The translations under genes and the position numbers were made by a program. Of a stretch of DNA of 64,000 nt, positions 1-14,300 are shown one piece after another. Each line of letters opens with the position of its first letter. Positions within the stretch are counted from its first letter, which is position 1. Below the pieces are notes generated by a model. It worked only from the letters and a program-made list of their open reading frames with translations. It was not told the origin of the DNA and did not search any database. Source of the stretch: Onchocerca lupi (taxonomy: Eukaryota; Nematoda; Chromadorea; Rhabditida; Onchocercidae); assembly GCA_028564675.1 (NCBI GenBank), contig JAOVVO010000126.1:89453-153452 (forward strand). The letters are read 5' to 3'.

Positions 1-3000
1 TTAAAGACTAAATTGCTTCTCAAAGAAGAATTGTTATAAAATAACAATCATAACATCATGAATAGGAAGCAACTTCAGTTATCGAAAATTTCAGATGTGT
101 TACAGAAGAATGTAAACGAGAAAAAAAAAACTATTATGTAAACTTTTTATGAAAACTATATCGGTCGATAAATGAATTCTGCTAGAAACTGCTGCCTTCT
201 ACAGGAGTCGTTTTGATTTTTCACACGATATTGATCAAATAAATATGAAAATTTCATTTTGACTATCTATCAATGCTAAAAAGTACCTTCCATGATTGCA
301 TTTGCTTCCAAAATTTGCTGCTCAATCCAGGAATGTTGACCAGATATGGTTGCCAGAAATTGGATAACCAGTTTTGCAGATTCTGTTTTGCCTGAACCTG
401 ATTCGCCACTGAAATAAATAGTACAAAATTTCAGTTTTAAACTTGATTAATCTGCCACATTTTATACTAGTTTTTATTTAGTTTAAATCGCTAAATATTC
501 AGAAAAATAGTGCCAGAGGGATTAAAACAATTCGACTGAACTTAAAATGTAGATAATATCAAGTTGATAATACAAAATAATTTTTATCAAAGAAGTGTAT
601 TTTCTCTAATTCTCTTTGAATTAAAAGATTGATTCAATTTTAAGCTGAAATTTAAGTAGAAGGAAGATTTAACCTAAACTAACCTAATAAGAATACACTG
701 ATCTCGATTACTTGATTTCATATTGCAGAAGGCAGAGTTAGCGATCGCAAAAATATGGGGCGGTAGTTCACCAATTCGTCGATTGCGATATAAACGAATT
801 TGTTCTATTGAATAAATGGGCAAAGGCATATTTGGATTTACTGCTATTAGCACAGAACCGACGTATGTCTGTAAAATCAATTTTTGAATAAGTGAATTCA
901 ATAATTGCAATAAACTTGAAATCTTAAAATATGTCTTTAAATAAGAAGACATAATTTCTAGAAATTTTATCACTTCCTACTAGACCAGTCTTTTGCATTG
1001 CCGACCAAATATTTCGGATCTGAATATTTAATTCAGCGTAGGCTCAATCTGCATGTTTTCTAAATTCTTCGGTGCAGCACCATGTCTCTTATTTATCCAA
1101 GTACCACTTCTCGCATCTACATTAGGAATCATCAATCAACAGCGTAGTGCAATTTCTTGCTATTCTGCATTTTGCAAACTAAAATATTTTATCTTTCACT
1201 TTTCACTGTCCTTCCGATTTATGAATTTCTTTCAACTCGCATTCCACATTTATGCCAGTGAAGATTCCAATGTACCACAAGTTATTTTCAATTTATTACC
1301 GCCACCAATAAAATGATCTGTAATCACTTCTTGATATGATTGAATTTGCTATCATCTGGCAATTCTTCAATTTTTACTTTTATATAATTTCTTCGTAACG
1401 TCTTCTTTCATGCCATATGCAATTTCTTCTTATCATTTTCAATTATGATCAAACCGGTGATGTGATAGGTCCACCAAATCTTTAAACCAAAAGACAAAAA
1501 CCATTGATCTAGCCTAGATAGTTCTAGGAGTGGAATATTTTCTGATAGGTAAACCTGAGGAAAGCAGTAAGGAAAAGAAGAAAGTTTGTCACTATTATAC
1601 AAGGAGTCACTACTACATGCATAGTCTTCCGTAGTTCAAAGGACAATTCAGAAGTCAGTGGGACAATGTCCTTAGCCGTCGAGAAATTTTTTGTTCTTAT
1701 CTCATTATCGCTATCGAAAGTTTCGTTCTGTTGACGATCTTGCCGTTATTCTCAAAAAAGAAAAAAAAAGAGAATTGATTGATATCTATGTGAGCTTATG
1801 AAAAAGTGCGGATGATTTCTTATCATGGATCATTTCTTAGCATCTCTTATGACTTATGATGTTTTGAATTGGGATTTCTTATCCTTTGCTTGAATATTGA
1901 TTCAAATTTTAAAACAACAAAACGAAGAATATCAATTTGGCAGTAAGAGAAGATGATAAAAAGAGGACAAATGCAACAACTACTAATACCACATAACAAT
2001 CCATCGAACTCTCAGTCTTCATTGTCAGTCATTTCTAGTTTTCTGTTCGGCGCTTCCTGGCCTGATCTTTCGAACGATGATTCAAACCCGAAAGGTCAGC
2101 ATGACATTGAAAGCAATAAGAGAATGAAAAAATTGAACTCCGAGAAGAAAGAAGTAGGAGAAGACAGGAGAAATGTTCAAAGTATGTCGTGGAATCTGAG
2201 ACACAACTGAATCCAAAATAAGATTAGATTCATTCCCGTATTATTCATCAAGGTGTTCATTGATTGGCATAGATTTCGTATTCTTTTCTTATCAATTTTT
2301 CCTTAATCGTTGAAAGTCGTAAAATATCATCGCTATTTCAATAGATAATGATAGTATAGTATCCATTGATAGATTCAGGCTTAACGTATCAAAGCATTTG
2401 ATTGCTGGTCTCATTACGTAATATTAACTTACATAGATGAGTTTGCTGTTGAAGCGCACGAATAGGTTACGAAGTAGTGCAGCTTCATGCAGATCGCTCA
2501 AATTGATCATATCTTCGACGCCTTGCACTGAAGTTGCATGCATCACACGATATGGATAATCCGTCGGTAACCATTGCTCCTGAAAATATGAATTAGTTGA
2601 CCATTGGACAGTTTAGATGACCCTCTCTTTACCCAGAGATCTGGATAGATGTCATACTTCAGTTTTAATTGTCAGGAGTGGGCAGAATAATAAAGAGAAG
2701 CTTAGAGATTATCACTAATTCTTATCATTGGCTGAAATGAAAAAGAAATGCCATTCAATGAGAAGAATCAGTGATAATCTTATTTATCTTGTTCTGCTTT
2801 AATATTAGATTGCAATAATTAAAGGAGTGATAATTTTGTTTATTTATGGATGAAAAAAACATAGAATAACCTCAGCAAAATCATCGATTACTTTGAACTT
2901 ATCATCTTCAATTTCTAGAACTCGTGCTCCGATCGGGAAAATAAATCGATTTTTTGCAATCGGTTCGACCCATAGAAAGTCACCCTGTAAGAGACTGTTG

Positions 3001-3157
3001 AAAGATTTGTGCCCTATATGTATAATTAAATTAACGAAAATGGACCATTGTTTTAAGTGATGATTCTCGAAAATCATTCGTACACTATCTTATCTATATA
3101 TATATATATATATCAATTTAAATAAAGGTATATTCAGACCTTACTGAACTGTACCAT
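1..3157 (-). CDS. hum-6: Class VII unconventional myosin, N-terminal head (5' part, cut by left edge)
   Basis: Actin-based motor of the myosin VII family, known from cell extensions and sensory structures. Five exons are read on the minus strand: 3140-3157, 2871-2984, 2433-2579, 684-868 and 287-408. All phases agree and give about 195 residues; the next exon lies outside the window. Visible landmarks in order are a start MVQFSK followed by GDFLWVEP, as in fly and vertebrate myosin VII; the VQGVEDM segment before the motor core; TYVGSVLIAVNPN; PPHIFAIAN; the ATP-binding P-loop GESGSGKTES; and SGQHSWIEQQILEAN, which is diagnostic for class VII rather than XV or X. The first exon has only 18 coding bases and a weak GTCTGA donor, so it is the least certain part. 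The 1.56 kb intron between 868 and 2433 holds no exon I recognise. Class assignment is firm; the symbol rests on orthology with the worm myosin VII. Confidence 0.9.
869..2432. other. Long myosin intron, no gene
   Basis: This is the largest visible intron of the myosin VII gene. Three open frames of 64-87 codons occur in it but none has a recognisable domain or matched splice sites. A minus-strand stretch at about 930-1420 reads as protein-like in pieces with frame breaks (for example ARSGTWINKRHGAAP near 1100), which may be a decayed coding relic or chance. Confidence 0.5.
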
Positions 3158-3207
3158 CACTTTAGTTCTGCATTTGATTGAATTATTCAGAATTTAAAAT
3201 TAATTGA

Positions 3208-3681
3208 ATGCAACTTCTGGTCGTGGTGATGAATGATTCTGAAAAAGTATCTATAAAGAAATCTCCTTTTTATAGTAAACATAAAGCACAACATACTGGT
3301 ATGAATATTTCACGTTTAATGAGAAATACGTTTGCCTTCATTTTTATACTGAATCTTTACAGTGCATTTGATGTTCTAGATTTATTTTCACGATATGTTT
3401 CTATGCTGAAATTAATGATGAATTCTATTCATGAAGGATATTTCAATGCAGGAGCATACTATTGTCAAATAAGGAAAAATTCATTGTCAAATTTTTTATT
3501 TAACAATAACTATAAGCATTCAAGTGTAAGCTATTGGTGAGAATAAATGAGTATGAAATTTTTGAAATAAGTCGTACGAGATGATGACCGTTGAATTTTT
3601 GCATTTCAGTATATTTACAGAGAATTTGAATTTGACAGAAAGATATACGTCGATATTCATGAAGAAATAAATACGGCGTGA
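3208..3681 (+). CDS. Possible small two-exon gene, unknown function
   Basis: A plus-strand frame opens at ATG 3208 and stays open through 3525, where the codon AGT is followed by a consensus donor GTAAGC. At 3601-3609 a clean acceptor GCATTTCAG follows. Reading resumes in exactly the same phase at 3610 with a charged tail (YREFEFDRKIYVDIHEEI) and stops with TGA at 3679-3681. The spliced product would be 129 residues. The segment after the internal Met at 3301 has a hydrophobic run (NTFAFIFILNLY) that could be a signal anchor. No family is recognised. It lies head-to-head with the myosin start at 3157, only 50 bp away, so a shared promoter is possible. The first exon could be shorter: a second acceptor-like CTTTACAG ends at 3361. 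The phase-matched junction is the main evidence; chance remains quite possible. Confidence 0.33.
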
Positions 3682-5304
3682 TGCACAACAAATGGGACCA
3701 AATATGCCAGCATCGGGAATATTTGGATTCATGGAAAGGAAGGAAAAGTTAGTTGATTGAAAAGGAATTCCTTTAAATGAGAACGGCGATATCGTATTGT
3801 CTTATCGGTGAAGAATAGGCACAAGTGACACATATACTCTACCCAGCACTGTCACCAAAAACGGACTCTCGACAACATCAACATTCTCGTCTCTGAAGGT
3901 CAAATTATATCTTCCCCGTGGATGGATGGGTCACTTCGTTAATTGAGTGAATGATGAATATAGTGCTAGGCATACAAAATTTCGCTCGGCAGGTGACGAT
4001 TGTAGTTTTCACTTCTCTCGTCCTACCTCTGTCTGAATATTATCCCTGCGACAAATTCTAAATTTTATCGACCTTTATTTAAATCAATTTGTTGGATAGA
4101 TAGGAATGAATAAGACCCGAGTTTATTTCATTAATCCTTTACTGCTTTTACACATTTCTGGATAGTAGTGATTTAAGATGATTGTGACAGATCAACAATC
4201 TATTAAATTTACCACAAGGAATGATTAGAGAAATACTAAGTGATTTAATGACTGAACCATCGCTCTCAGCAGCAACTCTTACTTCAAAAAACTCATAAAA
4301 TCGACAATTATTCTCACAATACAGCAGTTAGTCATGCATGACATGAAATATTTCTTAGCCAATGAAATGTGTACAGGATCATCCCAATATTACCCAAAAC
4401 TCACTTGGAATACACGTTTGGATGTTATATAGGTGAAGCAATTTTTTCTCTTAAATGATCGACAAAAAATTATATTTTAAGCGATTGGCAATAATTATTA
4501 TTGTAACAACTAGAATTTTTAATGAATACAGTCATTGTAGAGTGTCTTCTAATTGGAAACTTCCGCTGATAAGAGAAGTTACCAGCTTGGGAATTATCAT
4601 CACTAGTTATTAGTTGTCAGGAATGCACTTTGTACAAAAAACGCATAACTCAAAGAAATGCAAAGAAAAAAGACAATCAGTAATTTTGGTTCAAATATAA
4701 CATAAATCTGATACATTATTCGGAACGCACATTTCGATATAACTTTATTACAATTCAAATTAAACTTTTTCATTTCTAAGAACACCTTAGTGAATTGCAG
4801 TGCACCTAGGAATACGAAAGTATTCAGGAAATGAATTCTGCTGAAATTCCCCCGATCCGCTTGGAAAAATAGACGATACGAAAAATGTGCATTCTTTTAT
4901 ATAAAATAAACCAGACAAGTTCATCAAGGAATCCGAAAAAAAAATAATTTAAAAGTGATATGAAGCACATCAGTCAAGATGAAATAATTAAATACGAAAT
5001 GAACTGCTAAATTGAAAAAAAAAATTTACAGAACTTGGAATGCCCGGGAAAGAATATGTAAAGTCATGAAAATAGCAAGAGATTTGGGAATTCTTGAAGC
5101 TCCAACGAGGAAAGATGAATGCTGAACTTTACAGTATCCAACTTCAGTTTTATCGATCTATAGAATATGATGAAAACAAGAAATTCATATCCAATCTACT
5201 TCACTTATTCTTCTTTGGAATTTTGGAAAAAATGAACATCCGAGAAGATTAAAGAACTATTCGAGAAGTGACTAGAAGGAATGCACTAGAAAAGAAATTA
5301 AGGT
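3682..5304. other. Intergenic stretch without a supported gene
   Basis: The region lies between the small plus-strand candidate and the 3' end of the NPC1 gene. It should contain the NPC1 3' UTR; a TTTATT on the plus strand at about 4744-4749 (AATAAA on the gene strand) is a distant candidate polyadenylation signal. I see no domain-bearing open frame, tRNA or repeat here. Confidence 0.5.
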
Positions 5305-8300
5305 CTAAAAGATATCCGCAAGCGGTGAAGGATCACAGTGTTTCGTGAGGCATGCTTTCTTTACTGCACCACTGCAGTCATTTATGCAGCAACTTTCCGA
5401 CCGAGTTTTCATGATCAGCTTACGCTTATTCATCGGTGGTCCTATAATTTTCCAAAATTCAATTAAATTGAGTGGTACTTTGCAAAAGTAATCAAGTAAG
5501 GAAAAATTCAGCTCTGCTAACTGTACAGCGCGTCTTGATTGGTCAAAATGATGTTTTGCTGTGGAGAGCAGTTGACAAGAAATATAACGTCACATACTTT
5601 GAGTGATATATCTTCTGAATATGCAACGCGCAATCTTTCATACTTTTTATAAAGGTTAAGACTGTAAAAAAGTTTAATCTTTATAAAAACTAAAAAAGGA
5701 GAAAAAGAAGAGAAGAAAAATCACTGACCTATATAACTCAGTAAAACAGGTAGAAATATGAGACCGTGTGCTGCTCCAATAAGTACAATGCCAAGAAACA
5801 TACGAAAATAAAACACTTTGAAAATTTGGGAATGTGCAAATGCAAGGACCAATATTCCACCAAACTTTGTGAGTGTTATGCCGGAAAGAACCTGCAAATA
5901 ATGATCAATTTATTTTTTGATCTGAACACAGTTATATCAAAAATTTCAAAATCAATTCAAAATTTAAATTATTTAAATTTAAAGAACAAACCGATGATCC
6001 CATGCTTGCAAGAGAATGCCGAGCACGCATCAAGCGATTCCGATGAACACTTAGCGCAAATGATCGAACGATATGCGAACAAAATTCCACCGATATTCCT
6101 ACTGTCTAAGAACAGAATATTTGAAAATTTTAAGAAATCTTTTCAAATTTTAATTCTCATTTTTATAATGAAGAAATTTTTTCTGCAAAAAAGTAAAGCA
6201 ATGAAAAATTGCTAAAACCTCACCATGACAAGATTGACAACAGAAACAGCATTAAAATCAATACTCCACCAATACATGAGACCAATTAAATTGAACAGAA
6301 CACAGCTTATCGTAAGGTCAATGATGAATGCCGACCATGGATCGAGGCCAAGAAGCACTGTCGTAACCGCAAATATGGCTACTAAGGAGAGTACCAGTTG
6401 GATACATGCATCCATTACTATCGTCATATATTGTTCATAGAAAACGTAAAATACACTGCAAACAAAATCTCAAGCATAAGAATGTGAGAGGTCACCACGA
6501 TATCGTAAATTTATTTCCTGCCAGTAATGAAAATTCTATATTTAAAATGATTTATGTTACTTGTAAAAAATGATTTGTATTCTCTCATTTTTAAGAATAT
6601 AAGCTAATGGATGCTATAAAACAACGACGCACTACTGATAACATTCAACCAGTTTCGAAGAATGCAACTGACCAGGTGATCGTGATCCTCTATGAGCTGA
6701 ATTCATACAAGAGATCTCTTATAATCTGGATAGTATGTTTTCAGCGAATAGGTTTTTCAGCATGATAATTTGAAATTTCATGGACTGTCAAATTACCTGT
6801 ATGGAAATACTTCTACTGGACATTGTCCATTCCTGTCTTTATTCAACATAGCCGTGATATTAGCAGCAATACGGCGAGCACTAGTCATGGCATTTATAAA
6901 GTCTGATGAAGTTTTCAAAACCGTATGATAAGTCATGAAATGCGACGATAAGATCCTGCCACGTCTGGATAACTTAATGGCTGAACCATGTGCTGCATGG
7001 CCTCTGCAAACAAAAAAACAGATTTCGAAAAAAAGAAGAAAAAAAGAATTTAACTATAAAAAGTCAAAACAAAAATTCCAGAAATATATAAATCAACATC
7101 ATACAAGTATATTGAGTTTTTCAGAAAAAAAATAACTCCTTGGAAGTTTTTAATAATATGGAAAAAATTGATCTCTTGAGACATTTGTACAAATGCGTGG
7201 TAATTAATTACGGTCTTTCATAATGTATTTCTATATTGCTTGAGAAATAAAATAGAAAATTACCCTTTTGCACATTTGGTACTCGGATTATTAGAAAAAA
7301 AGTGTGTGAGATGGTCGTAAAACAAATCTGAACGAGGCCTACCACCTACAAATTCCACATTACACGAAGTGCAGTTTCTTGAATTTTCTGAAAATGCAAT
7401 AATTTCAAGTCCAAAATTCAAAATTCAGTAGGAAATTGCTGTTATGTAGAAGTCATCTGAAATTTGTTTCGAAGTAACGATGAAACGTTGAAATGAAATG
7501 TACTTCTCTTATTAATCATAAATTATGAACGCGATGTATAATGGAATGTTACCGGTGGAGGGGCAAAAGGTTCTGTTAGGGAACATCCGACAACATGGTG
7601 GATCACCAAAGGGTTGTAACCAGTCGAAGTAATCATCGAGCCAATTCATTGCCGGATAAGCTATGTAAGACCTATAATGAAATACATATTCAACTAATAG
7701 CAAGTCATTAATACCATTAAAATTTTGAAAAAAAAGAAAACCGCGAATTATTTCCAATATTTTCAAACTGACAATCTCCTTAAATATTGAACTTCTGATT
7801 CCGCTGATGTAAACCTCAATTTACTTATTGACTCTTCATCCTTCTCAATGTCCTCCCATCTACTGCTGTGGATGCAAAAAAAAATAACTTCTCAGTTGCT
7901 GTGAAACACACACATTTGATATACTTAACAACGAAGAGATGAGATTTGGCAATTTTCAGCACTACTTTACCTCGCATTAATCTTGAACCAATTTATTAGC
8001 AAAGAATCATTTTAAAAGCTTTTAATAATAATTCAACTGAAAACTGAAAATATACAAAATTTTTCACCTATTTGACCATCGTGCGGCATGAGCGATTTGA
8101 GCACCCAATGAGTCGGTGGCACAACCTGCACCCGAGCAAATTTTATTATGTTCGTAGGGATCACTGAATTCTATATTACCTTTGATGACAAAATACACTG
8201 GCGGACCAACTGAGAGGAATCGATCCATTGATTTGAAATAGGAAAAAACATATGAATCCTGTAAAAGAATAACAACACTGAATTGAAAATGAATGAGATA

Positions 8301-11300
8301 TAATCTGCACAATACCGCGATCAATACTACTTCGCCGGTACTTTCTCGTGTGGTACTTTTTAGATTAGTTAAAATCTAAGAATCCTCAACTTTCATAATT
8401 ATTACGTCTATTCATATTTCACAGCAAGCGGATGGAAATTTTCTTTTTTATTAGACAAAAAGAGGAAATGTAAGTAAGAAAAGAATGTTGAAAAATGAAG
8501 AAAGAAATGACTTTCAGCAGTATATATTCATTTCCTACAATTTATTAGATACATCCTCTGTCAAAATTCTAATCCAGTGATAAGGATCAACTAAAATTAA
8601 AAATGAATAAATGGAAACTTTTTCATCGATGAGAAATATTTTATTTTTTAATCTTTTTTTTATTATTTGCAAAATTTTAATTTTTTTCATTATGATCGTC
8701 ATTTTAGTTTTCTATTCAGTGATACGAAAAGGCATTAATCATTTCAGCTTGATTTCGCGAAGTCCCATATATATAAAATTGAAGTCTGAAGAAGAGTATA
8801 CAGAAATGAGTCAGGATTTATCGTTAACTGGATCAACTTTAATGCTGTCCTTCATATCACTGAATCAGTTAGAAGAAAGGAATGAAAATGAACTATGTGA
8901 CAAATTGAGACAAAAGAAAGGAAAATTTTGTTAAATCCATACTAAATTGCCTATCAAGCACATTATGTGCGCCGGACCTCGATTTCAGAGTTTACTGCCA
9001 CAGCCCTTATAAAAAAGAACCTAGGAGTTGTTGAAGCAATATTTTTCATCTATTCTTTTATAAATAAAGAAATGAATCAACACCTCAGGAACTGCCATTT
9101 TCTGATCAAAGCCGAGCGGGATGTTACCCATTACTGCAAATGAGCTAGTGAGCCAGCCAGCGAACAGAAACATCTAAAATCAATATTAAAATGTTAGTAA
9201 AGTTTCTTTAAAATGAAAGATTTTTTACATTTTCTGTTGTTTGTAAAAAATCTGGCCACAAATTGCGACATTTGTAGTTTGGTTGGATTGGAAACTGATT
9301 CATTCGCATTTTACATTCTGTTGTGCAAAAATATTTTCATAGACAAATATGTGTCTTGATTTCTAACGATATTTCGCTGTGGTGACCCCTAAAACCTTAA
9401 AACATTTTAAAAAATATGACGTTTTCGGATTTCCATTTCAATTTTTCGAAAATTTCAGTATCAAATTATTCTCACCACAATGACTCGAACGTATTTCGAC
9501 AATAGAAACGGTGCATAGTAGTTACTGAATAAATACAACATATAGCCATCATTGTTAAAGTTTTCTACGGTTGTTATCCGAAGACAGCAAAACACTTCTG
9601 GCCTGCCATTCTAAATATTCATATGATTTGTAATAACATTAAGAGTGTACTAATGTCAACAAACAACCTTGGATGTCGGATATTCGAAATGAACAATAGC
9701 CATCATCGACAGAAATATTTCGATGTGCAAATTATCAAAATAAAAGATTTTTGCTAGATTTAGAGAGAGGCAAGTGGGATTTGGCAGCTTCGCGATGGAA
9801 GCAAGAATTTTTGTGAAATGTAACAAAATACCTCTTCGCGTCGCACATCAAGAATAAATATAGCAAGGAAACAGGTTATTTGCAGAAAAAAGTTGAAAAA
9901 TATCGCTAAAGCTGCATATAGCGAAAATACCTGAACGAAAAACATATTTGGCGACAAATGAATTTCGAAATAAATTAGCACAAACTTTGAAAATTCACCG
10001 AAAAAATCTAAGCGAAAAATAGCAGACAGTAAACTATCCGTACTACTTTCTGGGCATATTTAATACTTAAAAGGGAGCATCATTATCACTTTCCTTCAAC
10101 AAATACTTTTGTCTAATATATTGGCATGGACACTTTTCATGGCTTAAAAGGTAAATTTTAAAGACACATGAAAGATTGAAACTATATCTTCCTTCACTTA
10201 TCTTTCAATGAATCATTGATTGGTTATCGGTATAAAAACGAAATTTCAAGGATAATAATTGAAGCGATCTCCAGATTCATTGAAAAGTTACCTTGACAGC
10301 AGGCATCGAGGATAGCGCTCCAACAAAAAAACACAAGCATTCGGAGAGCGAAGATAGAAGCATGGATGGTATCACTTCGCCACATATATGTGAAATTCGT
10401 AGATGTAATGGCTCCGATAAAGATTCTTCGGCTCGCTGAAAGATGCCATTACACTCTTCAGAAAAACAGGGGAATTGAATTTTCACTTGACAGAATAAAA
10501 AGTAAAAAATGCTTGAATCATAAATTTGATCAAAAAAAGATAATTGGTTCATCCATGAAGTACCATCAGCCATTAGAATGGCTATGATTGTTAATAAAAC
10601 CCTTTATGAGTTGAATTCTCAATAAATGAAGTCATCTCTTCCCATTTTCACTCTCCTAGCTGTCCATATTTTTGTCCTCTTTTTATCATCATCAAAATAT
10701 AAAAATTTTTTAATACGTATCCTTCCATCCTTATGTATTGAAGCATCGATAAGAGGTGCGAGAATAGATATGTAGCGAAATATAATGGATACTTTTCTTT
10801 TTTCCAGTCATTAAACATGCGTTATTTATGATTTTTTGAGGAGTGCTTTTGCCGTTATGGATAAAATTTTGACTAGCTTTATTTAGGACAAATAAAGTTG
10901 TTGATTCGAAAATGCAATGAACCAAAGAAAGAGAATGATTCCATTCTAGTAAATGATTCAACGTGTTTAATTTAAAATGTACTTTGAGTGTAAATAAAAT
11001 GCTTCAAAAGCAGTGACAGAAAGGAATAATCCAAGAATACCTTCATGGTTCCAGTTTATTAGAAATCGTGTGGGAAGCATTATAAGAAACGACACGAAGA
11101 AATTCTTGAAGGAGTTGAAAAAGCTGGCAAAGATTTACATTCGTTGATCAGTAATTATGATGGCATCATGTTGAAAGAAAATAAAACGGAGTTGGAAAAT
11201 ATTATATTCGTTAGTGAACTATAAACGAGATAGATACCTGATAAGTTTGTACAAAAATGAATATGTTGTCGACGCCCACAGCGAGTACTAGAAACGGTTG

Positions 11301-14300
11301 CACTTCCAGGACAATTGTTGTTGCGGGAATGCCATAGAATGCATACAGGCCGATGGATGATGTAACTGATAAGGCAACAATAAGAACGCCCACGACACCG
11401 AGCATTATCTTCGAATGGACAAGCAACGTGGCCAAATTGTCTCCAGTTACCTGTTAGAAATTTCTAGCCTCATCTCAGACAACAGAAATTAAGGAGGTGG
11501 ATTTGAACATAACATCGTTTGTAACTAAAGAAAAGAGAAAATATCTGTTCCTACTGTTAGAGACTAGGACAAATGGTGCAAGCACTGTTAGTAACAACTA
11601 GGTGTTAACTAATTGAACACCAAACCATGTCCTAATTGGCATGAGACGAATAGTTCGTCAATATGTAGTGAGGGATTGGCGGGATCATGCACTAACCTGA
11701 TATTGTCCAAGCGCGAATGCAACATAGGCGAACATGAACATGTAGCTGATAAGTATGGTGAAGACATCCGACTGACTCTCTCGATCTATTTCATCCTGCA
11801 AAATACGATTTTATTTTCAATCTTTACAATTCTTGCATTAGTTTCATAAACGAACAATTCAGAGAGATGGTAATAAATAAATAAAATTCGTGTCGTTTTA
11901 TTAGCAGAGAAAGCAGTGATAGAACAAACCTGGATGGAACGTTCGGCCATGAATGATATCGCGTAATTATAATGCGAAATATTCCGAAGATATAGAGCAA
12001 ATCTTAAGGAGATGGTAATAATATAATTCCGATTTGAATCACTTCTTATTAATTTAAATGAGATTTGAAAATTGAATTGTAAATTCTATTTTATTATATT
12101 TTAGAAATAGGATGAAAAATAGCACTAACACTTTTTCCCAAGCAGCTGCGTATTTATTTTCCGCAGCGGTGACATGATTGTTGAGTAGAATAGTGATAAC
12201 AACACCTCTTGCACTGTCCCACTGATTACTACTGTTGAAGTCACCTAATATTACGTACGGCTGGATAGGTACACCAAATGCAGATAAGCAAGGGATGCCA
12301 AGCCGAGTGACTATTTGATATGGATTCCTAAATTAATACTTTTCCTTGTAATTTGAACCAACTTCAAAATTACGCTATGTTTGAAATTGTAAAATGATGA
12401 ATTTCAATTGAGAAGATATTAAGTAATCACTTACTGGGTGCAAGTCATGATATGATCAAGATAGTCGAATTGCGAGCCGCTCCAGTCATCTATGCTTGTT
12501 TGATTCAGAAGCGCCATATTGTTCTAAAATTGGTGCTAATCATTAATTCTAGCAGAATGACTGATGCACTATCTCGAAATATTGAATTTTATATACATTT
12601 GATGCAGAATATTTCTCTGCAACTTTTCATTTGTATTGTTGTTCAAAAAATAATACTGAAGTTCCATTTAGTTTCATTTGCATGTAAACAATTTTAACCA
12701 ATTTTCTCTACTTCAATTATATTTTCAAAATTTCATTAAATTCTCAAAAATTTGTTAAGTTCCTTCTGTAATTATTTTTTACTTGGCCTATAAAAGTTCT
12801 AATAAAGAAAATTTCGAAAATTTCTATTTAAACTGCAAATAAATGTTTTAAAATGGCCAAGAACAATAGCCAGCGAATAGAAATGTGAGTAAATTGTTTT
12901 GACACCTCAATTTATACCAAATTTTTTCGTCATAATGCTCAAAATTGTTTAAGGAGAAATTAAAATAAATTTTGATAGAAGGACTTTGGATCAAATACTT
13001 TACAACTTGCTATCAGCGAAACAATCAATTAATAGCATCATTAAAATTTAGCTTAATTATCAAAGTTTTGAATCATATGACCATATACTCAGGCAAAGAG
13101 ATTGATTTTTTAATACAAAGGACAATATGTAAGGATAAGCAACGAGACTGTGGAAAAAAAATCACGGTAAATTTAATAAAATTTTGAAAAAATTTCATTG
13201 AATTTATCGTGAATTTTTATTGTGATTTGTTGTGATTCATTACATTAATGGAAAAATTAGCCTATCGGAAGGAAAACAATTGAAAGCAACCTGGAAATAA
13301 TTCAGTACAGTCATGATTGCACAATTCTGATTATCAGGTGTCATCGGCTTGTAGCACACATCTGTGAGTGCCACCCGAGTACCATCGTCTGCTACTGCTA
13401 TCAAGTTTGTCACTGCTTCTTGCAGCTCTGCTACCTATAATCCGCAGCAAACATTAATTGATCATATCTTAGCTATACTCATTTCCAATATTTAATTGAA
13501 TTTATAATAATGTTTTAAAGGCGAAACTCACAACTTAATGCTGGAAATGTTGTAAAAAAAAAAAAAAAAGAATAAGAAAGAACTTCTTGGAGGAATGCTT
13601 TTCGTAATGCTGGACCATAAAAGCCAGGTTCGAATAAGTTCGATTGGTTTTCATGTGGCCAAAATGACTGATCTCGCGGATATATGATTATCTGTTCCAT
13701 GCGATAAAATGGTCTATAATCTTTTTCTTTTTCTTTAAACAGTAACCAATTTTTTTGAAAGCCAATATTACTTTTGGAATTTCATGCGAGGAAAAAGGAA
13801 TTCCTTATTAAAAAATAAATGATTTTTTAAGTAATTATATGGGAATGAAAATATGGAAACAGCTGAAGTTTGGAAAAATTAAAACATGATAAACTAACCC
13901 GAATTCATTATCGAAAAAGTGCTTCTCGCCACGTGCTCTACTAGTCGAGGAGGACCAAAGTTCTACCGGATCAGTGGTAAAACGAACGAAAAGCATACCG
14001 CTTGAGCAAAGTATTGCAATAAGCATACCAAATGCAAATACAGCTAACGGGTATTTAACACATAACTGAAAAAGCGAAAAGAATAATTTAAGATTTTTAA
14101 TGTTTAAATCAGTTTCATTAACATAATAATATCTCTGACAGGTCCATTGTGAACATGAAAATTACGAGTAATAAAAAAGAGCAGGAAGGTGAAACATTTC
14201 CTGACAGATAATTTAGTAATATGACATCCACAACTGTGTTACATTTTCAATGATGATGCGGATGGACTTGTCATCAATACCTGTCCATAATGAGCGCAAA

